A stretch of 64,000 bases of DNA. It comes from Rhizobium sp. BK316 (lineage in GTDB: Bacteria > Pseudomonadota > Alphaproteobacteria > Rhizobiales > Rhizobiaceae). The position numbers and the translations under genes are program-made. A model generated the notes under the pieces. That model did not search any database, was not told the origin of the DNA, and saw only the letters and a program-made list of their open reading frames with translations. Positions 31,971 through 41,177 of the stretch are shown here, piece after piece. Where the stretch lies: NCBI RefSeq assembly GCF_014193695.1, contig NZ_JACHZR010000006.1, positions 333,038 through 397,037 of the forward strand. The letters are read 5' to 3'. Within the stretch, counting starts at the first letter, position 1. Every line of letters starts with the position of its first letter.

Positions 31971-32591
31971 TCAGGCTGTCGCCTGGATGACCACGACCCT
32001 GGCGCCAACTTCGACGCGGTTGTAGAGATCGATCACGTCGTGGTTCATCATGCGGATGCAGCCGCTCGACATGGCAAGGCCGATCGATTGCGGCTGGTTG
32101 GTGCCGTGGATACGGAAATGCGTGTCGTTGCCGCCGCGATAGAGATACATGGCGCGCGCACCGAGCGGATTGTTCGGGCCGCCCGGCATGCCCGCGGCAA
32201 GCCTGCGATAGCGCTCCTCGCGGCGCTGCATGTTTTCCGTCGGCGTCCAGCTCGGCCATTCTGCCTTGCGGCCGACATAGGCATTGCCGGCAAAGGCAAG
32301 ACCCTCGCGGCCGACGCCGACGCCGTAACGCATCGCCCTGCCGTCACCGAGGATATAATAGGCGCGCCGCGCCGGCGTATCGATGATGATCGTTCCCGGC
32401 GCATAGCTGCCCTCGTAAGCGACTTCGGTGCGGCGAAGCTCCGGCTTGATTTGATCGATCGGCACCTGCCTCAGCGGAAATTTCTCATCCGGAAGTGCGG
32501 CGTAATTCGTCTGGCTGTTCAGGGTTGTCGAAGAGCAGCCGGCAACGAAAAGGGGCAGAGCGATCAGGAAGCCCCGGCGCGAGATCGTCAT
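31971..32591 (-). CDS. YkuD-type L,D-transpeptidase lipoprotein
   Basis: The 206-aa product begins with an arginine-containing signal peptide and lipobox LFVAGC (Cys19), so it is probably a lipoprotein. The YkuD domain spans about residues 60-203. It has GTIIIDTPARRAYYILGDGRAMRYGVGVGREG and the catalytic block: His in FRIHGTN and Cys in MSSGCIRMMNHDVIDLY. These enzymes form 3-3 peptidoglycan cross-links or anchor outer-membrane proteins; rhizobia carry many. It is convergent with the EamA gene and apparently monocistronic. Confidence 0.93.
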   Translation of the reverse strand: MTISRRGFLIALPLFVAGCSSTTLNSQTNYAALPDEKFPLRQVPIDQIKPELRRTEVAYEGSYAPGTIIIDTPARRAYYILGDGRAMRYGVGVGREGLAFAGNAYVGRKAEWPSWTPTENMQRREERYRRLAAGMPGGPNNPLGARAMYLYRGGNDTHFRIHGTNQPQSIGLAMSSGCIRMMNHDVIDLYNRVEVGARVVVIQATA

Positions 32592-32781
32592 GAACGTGTC
32601 CTTAGTGCGTCAAGAAGATGTCGCAAGCTAAGGAGATTATGGTTAATGAAACGCTAAACCGACGTTGCGAATAGAGATAACGAATGCGTTATCAGGTATA
32701 GGCGACGCTTTACTCGGCTATAGGCTCAAGTCTGCCAAGCAGCGCGACCTATTGATCTGCGGCAAATTTTCCCTGCGACCG

Positions 32782-32809
32782 GTTCGGCGCCGAATTCGCG
32801 GCACCGAAC
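32782..32809 (-). terminator. Hairpin after the ETF-QO gene
   Basis: GTTCGGCGCCG and CGGCACCGAAC pair with one mismatch, 12 nt beyond the minus-strand stop codon. A pyrimidine-rich/A-T tract follows on the minus strand. Confidence 0.6.
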
Positions 32810-32821
32810 GATCATCTCGTG

Positions 32822-34486
32822 TCACATATTCGGATAGACCGGCCCCTCGCCGCCCTGCGGCGGCACCCAGTTGATGTTCTGGTTGGGGTCCTTGATGTCG
32901 CAGGTCTTGCAGTGGACGCAGTTCTGGGCGTTGATGACGAAGGTCTGTTCGCCATCCTTTTCCACCCATTCGTAGACCCCGGCCGGACAGTAGCGCGTCG
33001 AGGGGCCTGCATAGATGCCGAATTCCGACGACTTCTGCAGCGCCATGTCCTTCACCTGGAGATGGACCGGCTGGTCCTCCTCGTGATTGGTGTTGGACAG
33101 GAAAACGGAGGACAGGCGGTCGAAGGTGAGCACGCCATCGGGCTTCGGATAGGCGATCGGCTTATGCTGCGAGGCGGGCTCCAGCGAGGCGGCGTCGGTC
33201 TTGCCGTGACCAAGCGTGCCGAAGAAGGAGAAGCCGAAGAGCTGGTTGGTCCACATGTCGAGGCCGCCGAGAGCGACACCGAGCGCCGTGCCGAACTTCG
33301 ACCAGAGCGGTTTGACGTTGCGCACGCGCTTCAGGTCCTTGCCGATATCGCTCTTGCGCCAGTCGGCTTCGATCTCGACCACTTCGTCATTGGCGCGGCC
33401 TGATGCAATGGCGTCAGCGATGCGGTCAGCCGCCATCATGCCCGAGAGCACGGCATTGTGGCTGCCCTTGATGCGCGGCACGTTGACGAAGCCCGCCGAA
33501 CAGCCGATCAGCGCGCCGCCGGGGAAGGAGAGTTTTGGCACCGACTGATACCCGCCCTCGGTGATGGCGCGCGCGCCATAGGAGAGGCGCTTGCCGCCCT
33601 CGAAGGTGCCGCGGATTGCCGGATGGGTCTTGAAGCGCTGGAACTCCTCGAAGGGGTAGAGATAGGGGTTCTTGTAGTTCAGGTGGATGACGAAGCCGAC
33701 GGCGACGAGATTGTCTTCCAGGTGATAAAGGAAGGAGCCGCCGCCGGTCGACATGCCGAGCGGCCAGCCGAAGGAATGCTGCACGAGGCCGCGGCGGTGG
33801 TTCTCCGGCTTGACCTCCCAGAGTTCCTTGATGCCGATGCCGAACTTTTGCGGTTCGCGATCCTTTTGCAGGTCGAACTTGGCGATCAACTGCTTGGCGA
33901 GCGAACCGCGCACGCCCTCTCCAACAAGCACATATTTGCCCATCAGCGCCATGCCGCGCGCATAGTTCGGGCCGGGCTCGCCGTTCTTCTCGACGCCCAT
34001 GTCGCCGGTCGCGACACCGATGACGGCGCCTTCGTCATTGTAGAGCACTTCCGCTGCGGCAAAGCCCGGATAGATCTCGACGCCGAGTTCTTCGGCCTTC
34101 GTCGCCAACCAGCGACAGACATTTCCGAGCGAGACGATGTAATTGCCGTGATTGCTCATCAGCGGCGGCATCATGATGTTCGGCAGGCGGATCGAGCCGG
34201 CTGGACCGAGCAGCAGGAAGTGATCGTCCGTCACTTCGGTCTTGAAGGGATGACCTTCCTCTTCGCGCCAGCCGGGCAGCAGGCGATCGATGCCGATGGG
34301 ATCGACGACGGCGCCGGAGAGGATATGGGCGCCGACTTCGGAACCCTTCTCCAACACGACGACGGATAGTTCCGGATTGACCTGCTTCAAGCGAATGGCA
34401 GCCGAAAGGCCGGCCGGACCGGCGCCGACGATCACCACGTCGAATTCCATGCTCTCGCGTTCCGGCAGCTCAGTCATTTCGGTCAT
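32822..34486 (-). CDS. Electron transfer flavoprotein-ubiquinone oxidoreductase
   Basis: This 554-aa enzyme passes electrons from ETF (fatty acid, branched-chain amino acid and choline oxidation) to ubiquinone. The FAD dinucleotide motif DVVIVGAGPAGLSAAIRL lies at residues 14-31. The quinone-site/membrane-surface region contains GGFVNVPRIKGSHNAVLSGMMAA (with the leading Cys in GCSAGF). The C-terminal ferredoxin-like domain has the [4Fe-4S] cysteines in CPAGVYEW and CVHCKTCDIKDP. Length is normal for the bacterial enzyme. It is divergent from an SDR gene; an ACGTTAACGT palindrome in the 255-bp spacer resembles LiuR sites. Confidence 0.95.
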   Translation of the reverse strand: MTEMTELPERESMEFDVVIVGAGPAGLSAAIRLKQVNPELSVVVLEKGSEVGAHILSGAVVDPIGIDRLLPGWREEEGHPFKTEVTDDHFLLLGPAGSIRLPNIMMPPLMSNHGNYIVSLGNVCRWLATKAEELGVEIYPGFAAAEVLYNDEGAVIGVATGDMGVEKNGEPGPNYARGMALMGKYVLVGEGVRGSLAKQLIAKFDLQKDREPQKFGIGIKELWEVKPENHRRGLVQHSFGWPLGMSTGGGSFLYHLEDNLVAVGFVIHLNYKNPYLYPFEEFQRFKTHPAIRGTFEGGKRLSYGARAITEGGYQSVPKLSFPGGALIGCSAGFVNVPRIKGSHNAVLSGMMAADRIADAIASGRANDEVVEIEADWRKSDIGKDLKRVRNVKPLWSKFGTALGVALGGLDMWTNQLFGFSFFGTLGHGKTDAASLEPASQHKPIAYPKPDGVLTFDRLSSVFLSNTNHEEDQPVHLQVKDMALQKSSEFGIYAGPSTRYCPAGVYEWVEKDGEQTFVINAQNCVHCKTCDIKDPNQNINWVPPQGGEGPVYPNM

Positions 34487-34638
34487 CCATCCGTCTCCGC
34501 TCGGCCGTTTGACGGCCGTTTTTCCCTAATCAGGGTAACTGTCTTGTCAAAATCAGAAAACATTGTCGAGCCGGGAAGCGACAGGCGATCCTCCAATTCG
34601 CACAATGAGTGTCCTCTACACAAAAGATTATATGACGC

Positions 34639-34653
34639 TTACGTTAACGTCAA
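34639..34653. promoter_or_regulatory. LiuR-like palindrome between ETF-QO and SDR genes
   Basis: TTACGTTAACGTCAA contains the perfect 10-bp palindrome ACGTTAACGT (34641-34650). TGACG (34633-34637) and CGTCA (34648-34652) form a wider inverted pair. MerR-family LiuR regulators of branched-chain amino acid catabolism bind TTTACGTTnACGTAAA-like sites, and ETF-QO genes are known members of such regulons. The regulator gene is not in the window. Confidence 0.45.
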
Positions 34654-34741
34654 TTATTGAAGCTGATCGGGTTCACCTTCGTCCTTTTCTTCCGCACGGC
34701 TTGCGCCCTATAAAAAGAGCAACAGGAAATGGAGAAAAATC

Positions 34742-35530
34742 ATGGATCTCGGCATCAAGGGAAAACGCGCACTGGTACTGGCTTCCTCGCGCGGTCTTGG
34801 GCTCGGCATCGCCAAGGCCCTGGCACAGGAGGGTGCGAATGTTCTTCTCTGCGGACGCAGCGGCGACGAGTTGGAAGCCAATTGCAAGACGATCAATGCG
34901 CAAGGCAAGGGCAAGGCCGATTGGATCTGGGCCGACCTCTCCGATGACAATTTCGTCGGCACCGTCACGGCTGCCGTGCAGGAGAAATTCGGCGGGCTCG
35001 ATATTCTCGTCAACAATACCGGCGGCCCGACGCCCGGCACGACCGAGGACATGACTGCCGACAAGCTGGAGACCTATTTCTTTTCCATGGTGGCGCGCGT
35101 CATCACGCTGACCAATGCGCTGCTGCCCGGCATGAAGGCGCAGGGCTGGGGCCGCATCCTGACGGTCGCCTCGTCGGGCGTGATCGAGCCGATCGCCAAT
35201 CTTGCACTGTCGAACACCTTGCGCCCGGCGCTGGCCGGCTGGAGCAAGACGCTGGCGTCGGAAGTGGCAAGCCACGGCGTCACCACCAACCTGCTGCTGC
35301 CCGGCAGCATCCTGACAGCGCGCCTCGACGATCTCGATAGTGCCGCCGCCAAGCGGACCGGCAAAAGTGTCGCAGACATCCGCGTGGAAAAGCAAGCGCG
35401 CATTCCGGTCGGGCGCTACGGCAAGATCGAGGAATTCGCTGCAACGGCGGCCTTCCTCTGCAGTGAGCCGGCGAGCTACATCACCGGCTCGCTGATCCGC
35501 TGCGACGGCGGTGCTGCGCGCTCCGTCTGA
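34742..35530 (+). CDS. Atypical short-chain dehydrogenase/reductase lacking the catalytic Tyr
   Basis: The 262-aa protein has a Rossmann SDR fold. The coenzyme loop is ASSRGLGLGIA (residues 14-24), and the NNxG motif is in LVNNTGG. The active-site Ser is near 144-145, and the C-terminus is SYITGSLIRCDGGAARS. Where YxxxK is expected, the sequence reads ALSNTLR, so Tyr is Ser157 and Lys is Arg161. This is a known atypical SDR subgroup usually annotated as 3-oxoacyl reductase; its chemistry is uncertain. GGAG lies 9-12 nt before the ATG. The LiuR-like site upstream would link it to acyl-CoA metabolism. Confidence 0.85.
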   Translation: MDLGIKGKRALVLASSRGLGLGIAKALAQEGANVLLCGRSGDELEANCKTINAQGKGKADWIWADLSDDNFVGTVTAAVQEKFGGLDILVNNTGGPTPGTTEDMTADKLETYFFSMVARVITLTNALLPGMKAQGWGRILTVASSGVIEPIANLALSNTLRPALAGWSKTLASEVASHGVTTNLLLPGSILTARLDDLDSAAAKRTGKSVADIRVEKQARIPVGRYGKIEEFAATAAFLCSEPASYITGSLIRCDGGAARSV

Positions 35531-35539
35531 TCGCCGGCA

Positions 35540-36421
35540 TCATCCAGTATGGGCCGAGGCAGCGGCCCATGCCGCGACGCTGTCGATCTTCGAGCCGATA
35601 TAGGCGGGATCGTCGGCAAGTTCGGCGAGTTCGGACAGGCGATGGAAGCCCGTCAGGATCGCGATGCGCCGGCGGTCGAGCTGGCGGCCGGTCAGCGTCT
35701 CATAGGCCGAGACGATGCGCGCCGTCAGATCGGGCGAGATGAAGTTCGAATAGATGAACTCCTGATGCAGCGGGCCGAAGCCTGAATCGGCGAAGTCATA
35801 GACGCCGTTCAGCCTGCCCTGCCCGTGATCGAAGGCCATGTTCCAGCCGTGGCCGTCGAAGAAGCCGAAGGTGATGCCGTAGGGGTCGGGCGGTAGGGAC
35901 TGGAAATCCGAGATGACGGTTTCCGCATAGCTTGTCAGTTCGGACGGCAGCAGCGGCAGGGCCTTGTCTCTGACAGTCTCGGGCAATTGCCAGGGCAGGA
36001 TCGGCCCGGCGCCCAGCGCGCGCATACGGTCGGCATCAAGGTCATGCAGTTCGGCATAGAAACGGGCGAGATCGTCGCTAAGGCGCTGACGGGCTGCTTC
36101 CGGCAGAGCCTCGTAATCCTCCGTCATGAGATGTTCGCCGCGCAGCTTGGAATGGCTCGAAAAGATCGATGGGCCGTCGTGGATGCGCATGTCGGGGACG
36201 GCCATCGTTAAAGATGGCCTGATGACGCCGAGGAACGCCGCTTCCCTCACAAGCGCCCTTTCGGCATGCGGATTAAGGGGAAACTTGAAGATCAGCCGGT
36301 CGTCGACATCGACGGCCACCGAATCCCAACCCTTGGTCGCCAGCTTGAAGACGGAGCCCGTCAGTTCGGGAAAAGTGGTTGTGATGAGTGAGCGAAGTTC
36401 ACCAGCATTCAACTCGGCCAT
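35540..36421 (-). CDS. APH-fold phosphotransferase family protein
   Basis: The 293-aa product has the aminoglycoside-phosphotransferase/choline-kinase fold. The N-lobe has VFKLATKGWDSVAVDVDDRLIFKFPL, with the ATP-lysine in FKFP. The catalytic loop is FFDGHGWNMAFD, which keeps Asp and Asn at the right spacing but has Phe in place of the usual His. The metal Asp is in GVYDFADSGFGPL. The substrate is unknown, and resistance should not be assumed. Several in-frame starts exist; ATG 36421 has AGAGG upstream and a family-like N-terminus, while 36481 and 36439 are alternatives. It is convergent with the SDR gene, 9 bp apart. Confidence 0.78.
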   Translation of the reverse strand: MAELNAGELRSLITTTFPELTGSVFKLATKGWDSVAVDVDDRLIFKFPLNPHAERALVREAAFLGVIRPSLTMAVPDMRIHDGPSIFSSHSKLRGEHLMTEDYEALPEAARQRLSDDLARFYAELHDLDADRMRALGAGPILPWQLPETVRDKALPLLPSELTSYAETVISDFQSLPPDPYGITFGFFDGHGWNMAFDHGQGRLNGVYDFADSGFGPLHQEFIYSNFISPDLTARIVSAYETLTGRQLDRRRIAILTGFHRLSELAELADDPAYIGSKIDSVAAWAAASAHTG

Positions 36422-36716
36422 GGCTGCCTGCCTCTGCATTTTCCAGGGTCTATCCCGCGCAGGATCTGCCATGCGGATCAAATAGTGTTTCGCCGGTACA
36501 GCCTGCGCTGGCAGGTCTCCACGATCGACGACGCTGCCTACCTGACTATATATTAGAATAACCTGAATATTACAGATTGTTCATTACGAAAATTTAAGCC
36601 GCCATAACCGCTTAGTGATCGCCGCCGGGGTGATTATGTCTTTTTTGCGCCGCAATACAGGCGGCTCAATCACGGCAGAAATCACGCAATTTTCCAAGAC
36701 AAGACCGGTCTCACCC

Positions 36717-38027
36717 ATGAAGAAATTTTGGATCACCGTCAGTATTGCAGCCGTGGCCGCCGTTGGCGTCTGGCAGTTCGGGGACAGGATTCCCTATGCC
36801 TCCGATATGCCCTACCTGTCGCAGTTCATCAGGAAGCCTGAGGGCACCCGCAATGGCGGCCATCAGCAGGCGCAAAGCGATCAGGCCCAAAGTGCTGGGC
36901 AACAGGGCGGTGAGCGGCAGGGCGGCGGACGCAGGCACGGCGCGACAGGCCCGACCATGGTCAAGACCGTGGCAGCCGTGACGGCGACGCTGCCGATGGA
37001 TGTGACGGCGACCGGCTGGGCCGATGCCGAGGACAATACGACCATCGCCGCGCAGGAACAGGGCCTCGTCGTCAGCATCGAGGCTCAGGACGGTGCGACG
37101 GTCAAGGAAGGCGATCTGATCGCCAAGCTGGACGACCGGACGGCCAAGGCCGCCGTCGACAAGGACAATGCGATGATCGTGCGCGATACGGCGACGCTCG
37201 CAGAATCCGAGACGGCGCTGACCCGGGCGCAAGACCTCTTCGACCAGAAGGCCGGAACCCAGCAGAGCCTCGATCAGGCCAAGGCTGCCCGCGATACCGC
37301 CGCCGCGACCGTCGAAGCCGACAAGGCCACGCTCGCCTCCGACCAGGTCATCCTCGAGCATACCGATATTCGTGCGCCTTTCGACGGCAGGCTCGGCGAT
37401 ATCACCCTCAGCAAGGGCGCCTTCGTCAATGCGGGTGCGGCCATCGTCACCATCGCCAAATACGATCCGATCTACGTGAAGTTCCATCTGCAGGAACGCT
37501 ACCTGCGTGTGCTGAAGAAGGCGCTGGCCGCCGGCCCGGTCGAGGTCAGCACGGCACCCAATTCCACCAAAGGGCAGGTGCGCAAAGGCGAGATCAGCTT
37601 CTACGACAATACGGTCGATACGGCATCGGGCACGATCCTTGCCAAGGCGAAGTTCGAAAACGCCGCCGGCGCTCTGTGGCCCGGCCAGTCGGTCAATATC
37701 GTCGTGCATTTCAACAATGACGAGCAGCAGGTGGTCGTGCCGACGGTTGCCGTCAGCCCCGGTCCCGACGGCTTCTTCGCCTTCGTTGCCAAGGACGGCA
37801 AATCGCACCTGACGCCGGTGACCGTCGCCCGCGCCAATGGCGGCTTCACCGCCATTGCGTCCGGCATCGCGGAAGGCGATCACGTGGTTGTCGAAGGCCA
37901 GGGCCAGCTCAACGACCAGCAGGCGGTCAGCGAGCAATTCGACGACAAGACGCTCAATGTCGCCTCCGCCGAGGCGCCTCGGCAACAGCAGCAGGCCGAA
38001 ACGATCGCAGTGGGGACTGAGCAATGA
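36717..38027 (+). CDS. RND efflux periplasmic adaptor (membrane fusion protein)
   Basis: The 436-aa adaptor has an N-terminal membrane anchor (FWITVSIAAVAAVGVW). A Gln/Gly-rich linker (about residues 45-80) precedes the lipoyl half-motif VSIEAQDGATVKEGDLIAKLDDR, a coiled-coil hairpin (about 135-210) and IRAPFDGRLGDITLSKGAFVNAG. Beta-barrel and membrane-proximal domains follow. It links the RND pump to an outer-membrane channel. ATG 36717 is preferred; the open frame runs 34 codons further upstream without a signal-like start. The stop overlaps the pump start (ATGA at 38024-38027), showing translational coupling. Confidence 0.92.
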   Translation: MKKFWITVSIAAVAAVGVWQFGDRIPYASDMPYLSQFIRKPEGTRNGGHQQAQSDQAQSAGQQGGERQGGGRRHGATGPTMVKTVAAVTATLPMDVTATGWADAEDNTTIAAQEQGLVVSIEAQDGATVKEGDLIAKLDDRTAKAAVDKDNAMIVRDTATLAESETALTRAQDLFDQKAGTQQSLDQAKAARDTAAATVEADKATLASDQVILEHTDIRAPFDGRLGDITLSKGAFVNAGAAIVTIAKYDPIYVKFHLQERYLRVLKKALAAGPVEVSTAPNSTKGQVRKGEISFYDNTVDTASGTILAKAKFENAAGALWPGQSVNIVVHFNNDEQQVVVPTVAVSPGPDGFFAFVAKDGKSHLTPVTVARANGGFTAIASGIAEGDHVVVEGQGQLNDQQAVSEQFDDKTLNVASAEAPRQQQQAETIAVGTEQ

Positions 38028-41000
38028 TCCCGAATTTCTGTATCCAGCGCCCGGTCGCAACGACGCTGCTTGCGATCGGCGTCATTCTGGCCGGTCTTGC
38101 GGGCTACCGGCTCGTGCCGGTGGCGGCGCTGCCGCAGGTCGACTTCCCGACCATCAACGTTTCGGCGCAGCTGAGCGGCGCCTCGCCGCAGACGATGGCG
38201 ACCTCGGTCGCGACACCGCTGATCAAACAGTTCGAGACGATCCCCGGCATCAGCGAGATCAGCGCGTCGAGTTCGCTCGGCAGTACCAGCATCGTGCTGC
38301 AATTCGACCTGAACCGCGATATCGATGCGGCCGCCGCCGACGTGCAGGCGGCCATTTCGCATGCGACGCGGCAATTGCCCGACAACATGACGACACCGCC
38401 GAGCTATCGGAAGACCAACCCCGCCGATGCGCCGATCATGCTGCTGTCGGTGCAGAGCAACACCATGCCGCGCAGCAAGCTCGACGAGATCGCCGAAGAC
38501 ATCATCTCGCCGTCGCTGTCGACGCTTCCGGGTGTTGCCCAGGTCAGCGTCTTCGGCGCGCAGACCTATGCCGTGCGCGTCGAGGTCGATCCCAACAAGC
38601 TTTTGACCCGCAACATCGGCATCGATACCGTCAACAAGGCGCTTGCCGCCGCCAACAGCCAGCAGCCGGTCGGCACCCTGCAGAACAATTCGCAGGCCAT
38701 GACGATCACGGCGAACACGCAGCGCACCAACGCCGAGCAGTTCCGCTCGCTCGTCATTGCCAATCCGAACGGTGCGCCGATCCATCTCGGCGATATCGCC
38801 GACGTGCAGGACAGCGTCGAGAACCAATATACGGGAAGCTGGTATGACGGCCAGCGCGGCATCATCCTGGCCATCCAGCGCCAGCCGGATGCCAATACGG
38901 TCGACGTCGTCGACGCGATCAACGCCAAGCTGCCGCAGCTTCACGCCGAAATCCCGCCCTCGGTCAACACAGTCGTCATGAACGATGCCGCAAAGCCGAT
39001 CCGCGATGCCATCGCCGACGTGAAGTTCACGCTACTCCTGACGATCGGCCTCGTCGTTCTCGTCATCTACCTCTTCACCGGCCATGCAACGGCTACGATC
39101 ATTCCGGGGCTTGCCGTTCCGCTGTCGCTGATTTCGACTTTCGGCATGATGTATGTGCTGGGCTACAGTATCGACAATATCTCGCTGCTCGGCCTCACGC
39201 TCGCGGTGGGCCTCGTGGTGGACGATGCGATCGTCATGCTGGAAAACATCCTGCGCCATGTCGAGGAAGGCATGCCGGTGCGCGAGGCGGCGATCAAGGG
39301 TGCCGGTGAAGTCAGTTACACCATCATCTCCATGTCGGTCTCGCTGATTGCGGTCTTCATCCCGATCCTCTTGATGGGTGGCGTCGTCGGCCGCGTGTTC
39401 AATGAATTCGGCATGGTGGTGGCGATCGCCATCATTGCTTCGGCGATCGTGTCGCTGACGGTCACGCCGATGCTCGGCTCGCGTCTTTCCAGCAATCACA
39501 GCCGTCCGCCACTCGTCATCCGCATCTTCGATGCCGGTTTCGAGCGGACGCTGCGCGGTTATGACAATGCGGTCGGCTGGTGCCTTCGCCATCGCCCCTT
39601 CATCCTTGGAGTCTTTCTCGCGTCCGTCGCGCTGACCGTCTATTTCTTCATGACGCTGCCGACGAGCTTCTTCCCGCAGGAAGATATCGGCCGCCTGACG
39701 ATCAGCACACAGGCGCGGCAGGATATTTCCTATTCGGCGATGGAGGCCCTGCAGCAGCAGGCAGCCGCCGTCGTCAAGGCGAACCCGGCCGTCAACCACG
39801 TGATGTCGACCATCGGCGGCAACCCCAACAAGCCGCAGAACAACGGCTCGATGTTCGTCGAACTGAAGGACAAGGATCAGCGTGAACCGCTTGACCAGAC
39901 GCTGCGCGAGCTGCGCACTGACATCAACAAGATCCCCGGCCTGCAGGCCTTCGTGACCCCGAACCAGAGCCTGCGCTTCGGCGGGCGCCAGACCGCCAGC
40001 CAATATCAGTTGGTCATACAGGCGCTGAACGCCGACCAGACCAACCTGTGGGCCGGCAAGATCCAGCAGGCGATGCGCGCCGACCGCCTGTTCACGGATG
40101 TGACCTCGGATGCGCAGAACAATGCCCTTCAGGCCAGTATCGTCATCGATACCGAGCGGGCAGCCGCCTACGGGATCGACAACGACACGCTGCGCACGAC
40201 GCTGCAGGAATCCTTCAGCGGCTTTGCGGCCGCGGAAATCCAGTCGACCGGAGACAGCTACGACGTCATCGTCGAATATGACACGAGCAAGCCCTGGGAC
40301 GACCAGAAACTCTCTGAAATCCGCGTCGCCTCTTCCAATGGCAGCCTGGTGCCGCTTTCGAACTTCGCGCATGTCGAACGTACGGTCGGACCCGTCACCA
40401 TCAACCAAACGGGGCAGCTCGTCTCGACCACCGTTTCCTTCAACCTGCCGGAAGGCGTATCGCTCAGCGACGCGACGGCCAGGATCGACCAGATCAAGAA
40501 AGACCTCGACATGCCGGCCGACGTCTTCACGTCCTATGGCGGTACGGCAGAGATCTTCCAGCAGTCGCAGGGCAATACACCCTATCTGATCCTGGCGGCC
40601 GTGCTGACCATCTATGTCGTGCTCGGCGTACTCTATGAGAGCTTTATCCACCCGCTGACCATCCTCTCCGGTCTGCCGGCGGCCGCCTTCGGCGCGCTTC
40701 TGGCGCTAAAGATCATGGGCTTTGATCTCTCGATCATCGCTCTCATCGGCCTGCTGATGCTGATCGGCATCGTCAAGAAGAACGCGATCATGATGATCGA
40801 CGTGGCGGTGGAGACGATGCGCACGACGGGCGAGAAGGCGACGGCGGCGATCCACGAAGCCTGCGTGCGGCGCTTCCGCCCGATCATGATGACGACCTTC
40901 TGCGCCCTGCTCGGCGCCCTGCCGATCGCGCTCGGCACAGGTGCCAGCTCGGAGCTGCGCCAGCCGCTCGGCATCGCCGTCGTCGGCGGCCTCATCGTCT

Positions 41001-41140
41001 CGCAGATGCTGACGCTGTTCATCACCCCGGTCATCTTCGTCGAGATGGACCGGTTCGGCAATTTCCTCCATCGCATGCTCAGCCGCAGGAAGACGGAAGC
41101 GCACGCGGCAGAGGAGCCGCGGGCGATCGCTGCGGAGTAA
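38024..41140 (+). CDS. RND efflux pump inner-membrane subunit (MdtB/AcrB-like)
   Basis: The 1038-aa protein has the full RND layout: TM1 (residues ~12-30), a large periplasmic loop, a helix block around 335-540, a second loop and C-terminal helices to about 1020. The motif GYSIDNISLLGLTLAVGLVVDDAIVMLENI carries the proton-relay Asp pair in TM4. The repeat motif in the second half is FDLSIIALIGLLMLIGIVKKNAIMMID. It is of the hydrophobe/amphiphile multidrug group, closer to MdtB/MdtC than AcrB. No outer-membrane channel gene or regulator is adjacent. A perfect hairpin terminator follows. Confidence 0.94.
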   Translation: MIPNFCIQRPVATTLLAIGVILAGLAGYRLVPVAALPQVDFPTINVSAQLSGASPQTMATSVATPLIKQFETIPGISEISASSSLGSTSIVLQFDLNRDIDAAAADVQAAISHATRQLPDNMTTPPSYRKTNPADAPIMLLSVQSNTMPRSKLDEIAEDIISPSLSTLPGVAQVSVFGAQTYAVRVEVDPNKLLTRNIGIDTVNKALAAANSQQPVGTLQNNSQAMTITANTQRTNAEQFRSLVIANPNGAPIHLGDIADVQDSVENQYTGSWYDGQRGIILAIQRQPDANTVDVVDAINAKLPQLHAEIPPSVNTVVMNDAAKPIRDAIADVKFTLLLTIGLVVLVIYLFTGHATATIIPGLAVPLSLISTFGMMYVLGYSIDNISLLGLTLAVGLVVDDAIVMLENILRHVEEGMPVREAAIKGAGEVSYTIISMSVSLIAVFIPILLMGGVVGRVFNEFGMVVAIAIIASAIVSLTVTPMLGSRLSSNHSRPPLVIRIFDAGFERTLRGYDNAVGWCLRHRPFILGVFLASVALTVYFFMTLPTSFFPQEDIGRLTISTQARQDISYSAMEALQQQAAAVVKANPAVNHVMSTIGGNPNKPQNNGSMFVELKDKDQREPLDQTLRELRTDINKIPGLQAFVTPNQSLRFGGRQTASQYQLVIQALNADQTNLWAGKIQQAMRADRLFTDVTSDAQNNALQASIVIDTERAAAYGIDNDTLRTTLQESFSGFAAAEIQSTGDSYDVIVEYDTSKPWDDQKLSEIRVASSNGSLVPLSNFAHVERTVGPVTINQTGQLVSTTVSFNLPEGVSLSDATARIDQIKKDLDMPADVFTSYGGTAEIFQQSQGNTPYLILAAVLTIYVVLGVLYESFIHPLTILSGLPAAAFGALLALKIMGFDLSIIALIGLLMLIGIVKKNAIMMIDVAVETMRTTGEKATAAIHEACVRRFRPIMMTTFCALLGALPIALGTGASSELRQPLGIAVVGGLIVSQMLTLFITPVIFVEMDRFGNFLHRMLSRRKTEAHAAEEPRAIAAE

Positions 41141-41148
41141 AAAGACAG

Positions 41149-41172
41149 AAAGGGCGCCTTGCGGCGCCCTTT
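41149..41172 (+). terminator. Bidirectional terminator between RND and beta-lactamase genes
   Basis: AAAGGGCGCC and GGCGCCCTTT flank a 3-nt loop and are followed by a further T. It lies in the 37-bp convergent spacer and forms a strong terminator for the RND operon. Confidence 0.9.
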
Positions 41173-41177
41173 TCGTA

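Noticed and set aside
36615..36716. N-terminal extension of the RND adaptor frame.
   Set aside because: It lacks signal features and a ribosome-binding site. ATG 36717 gives a standard membrane anchor.
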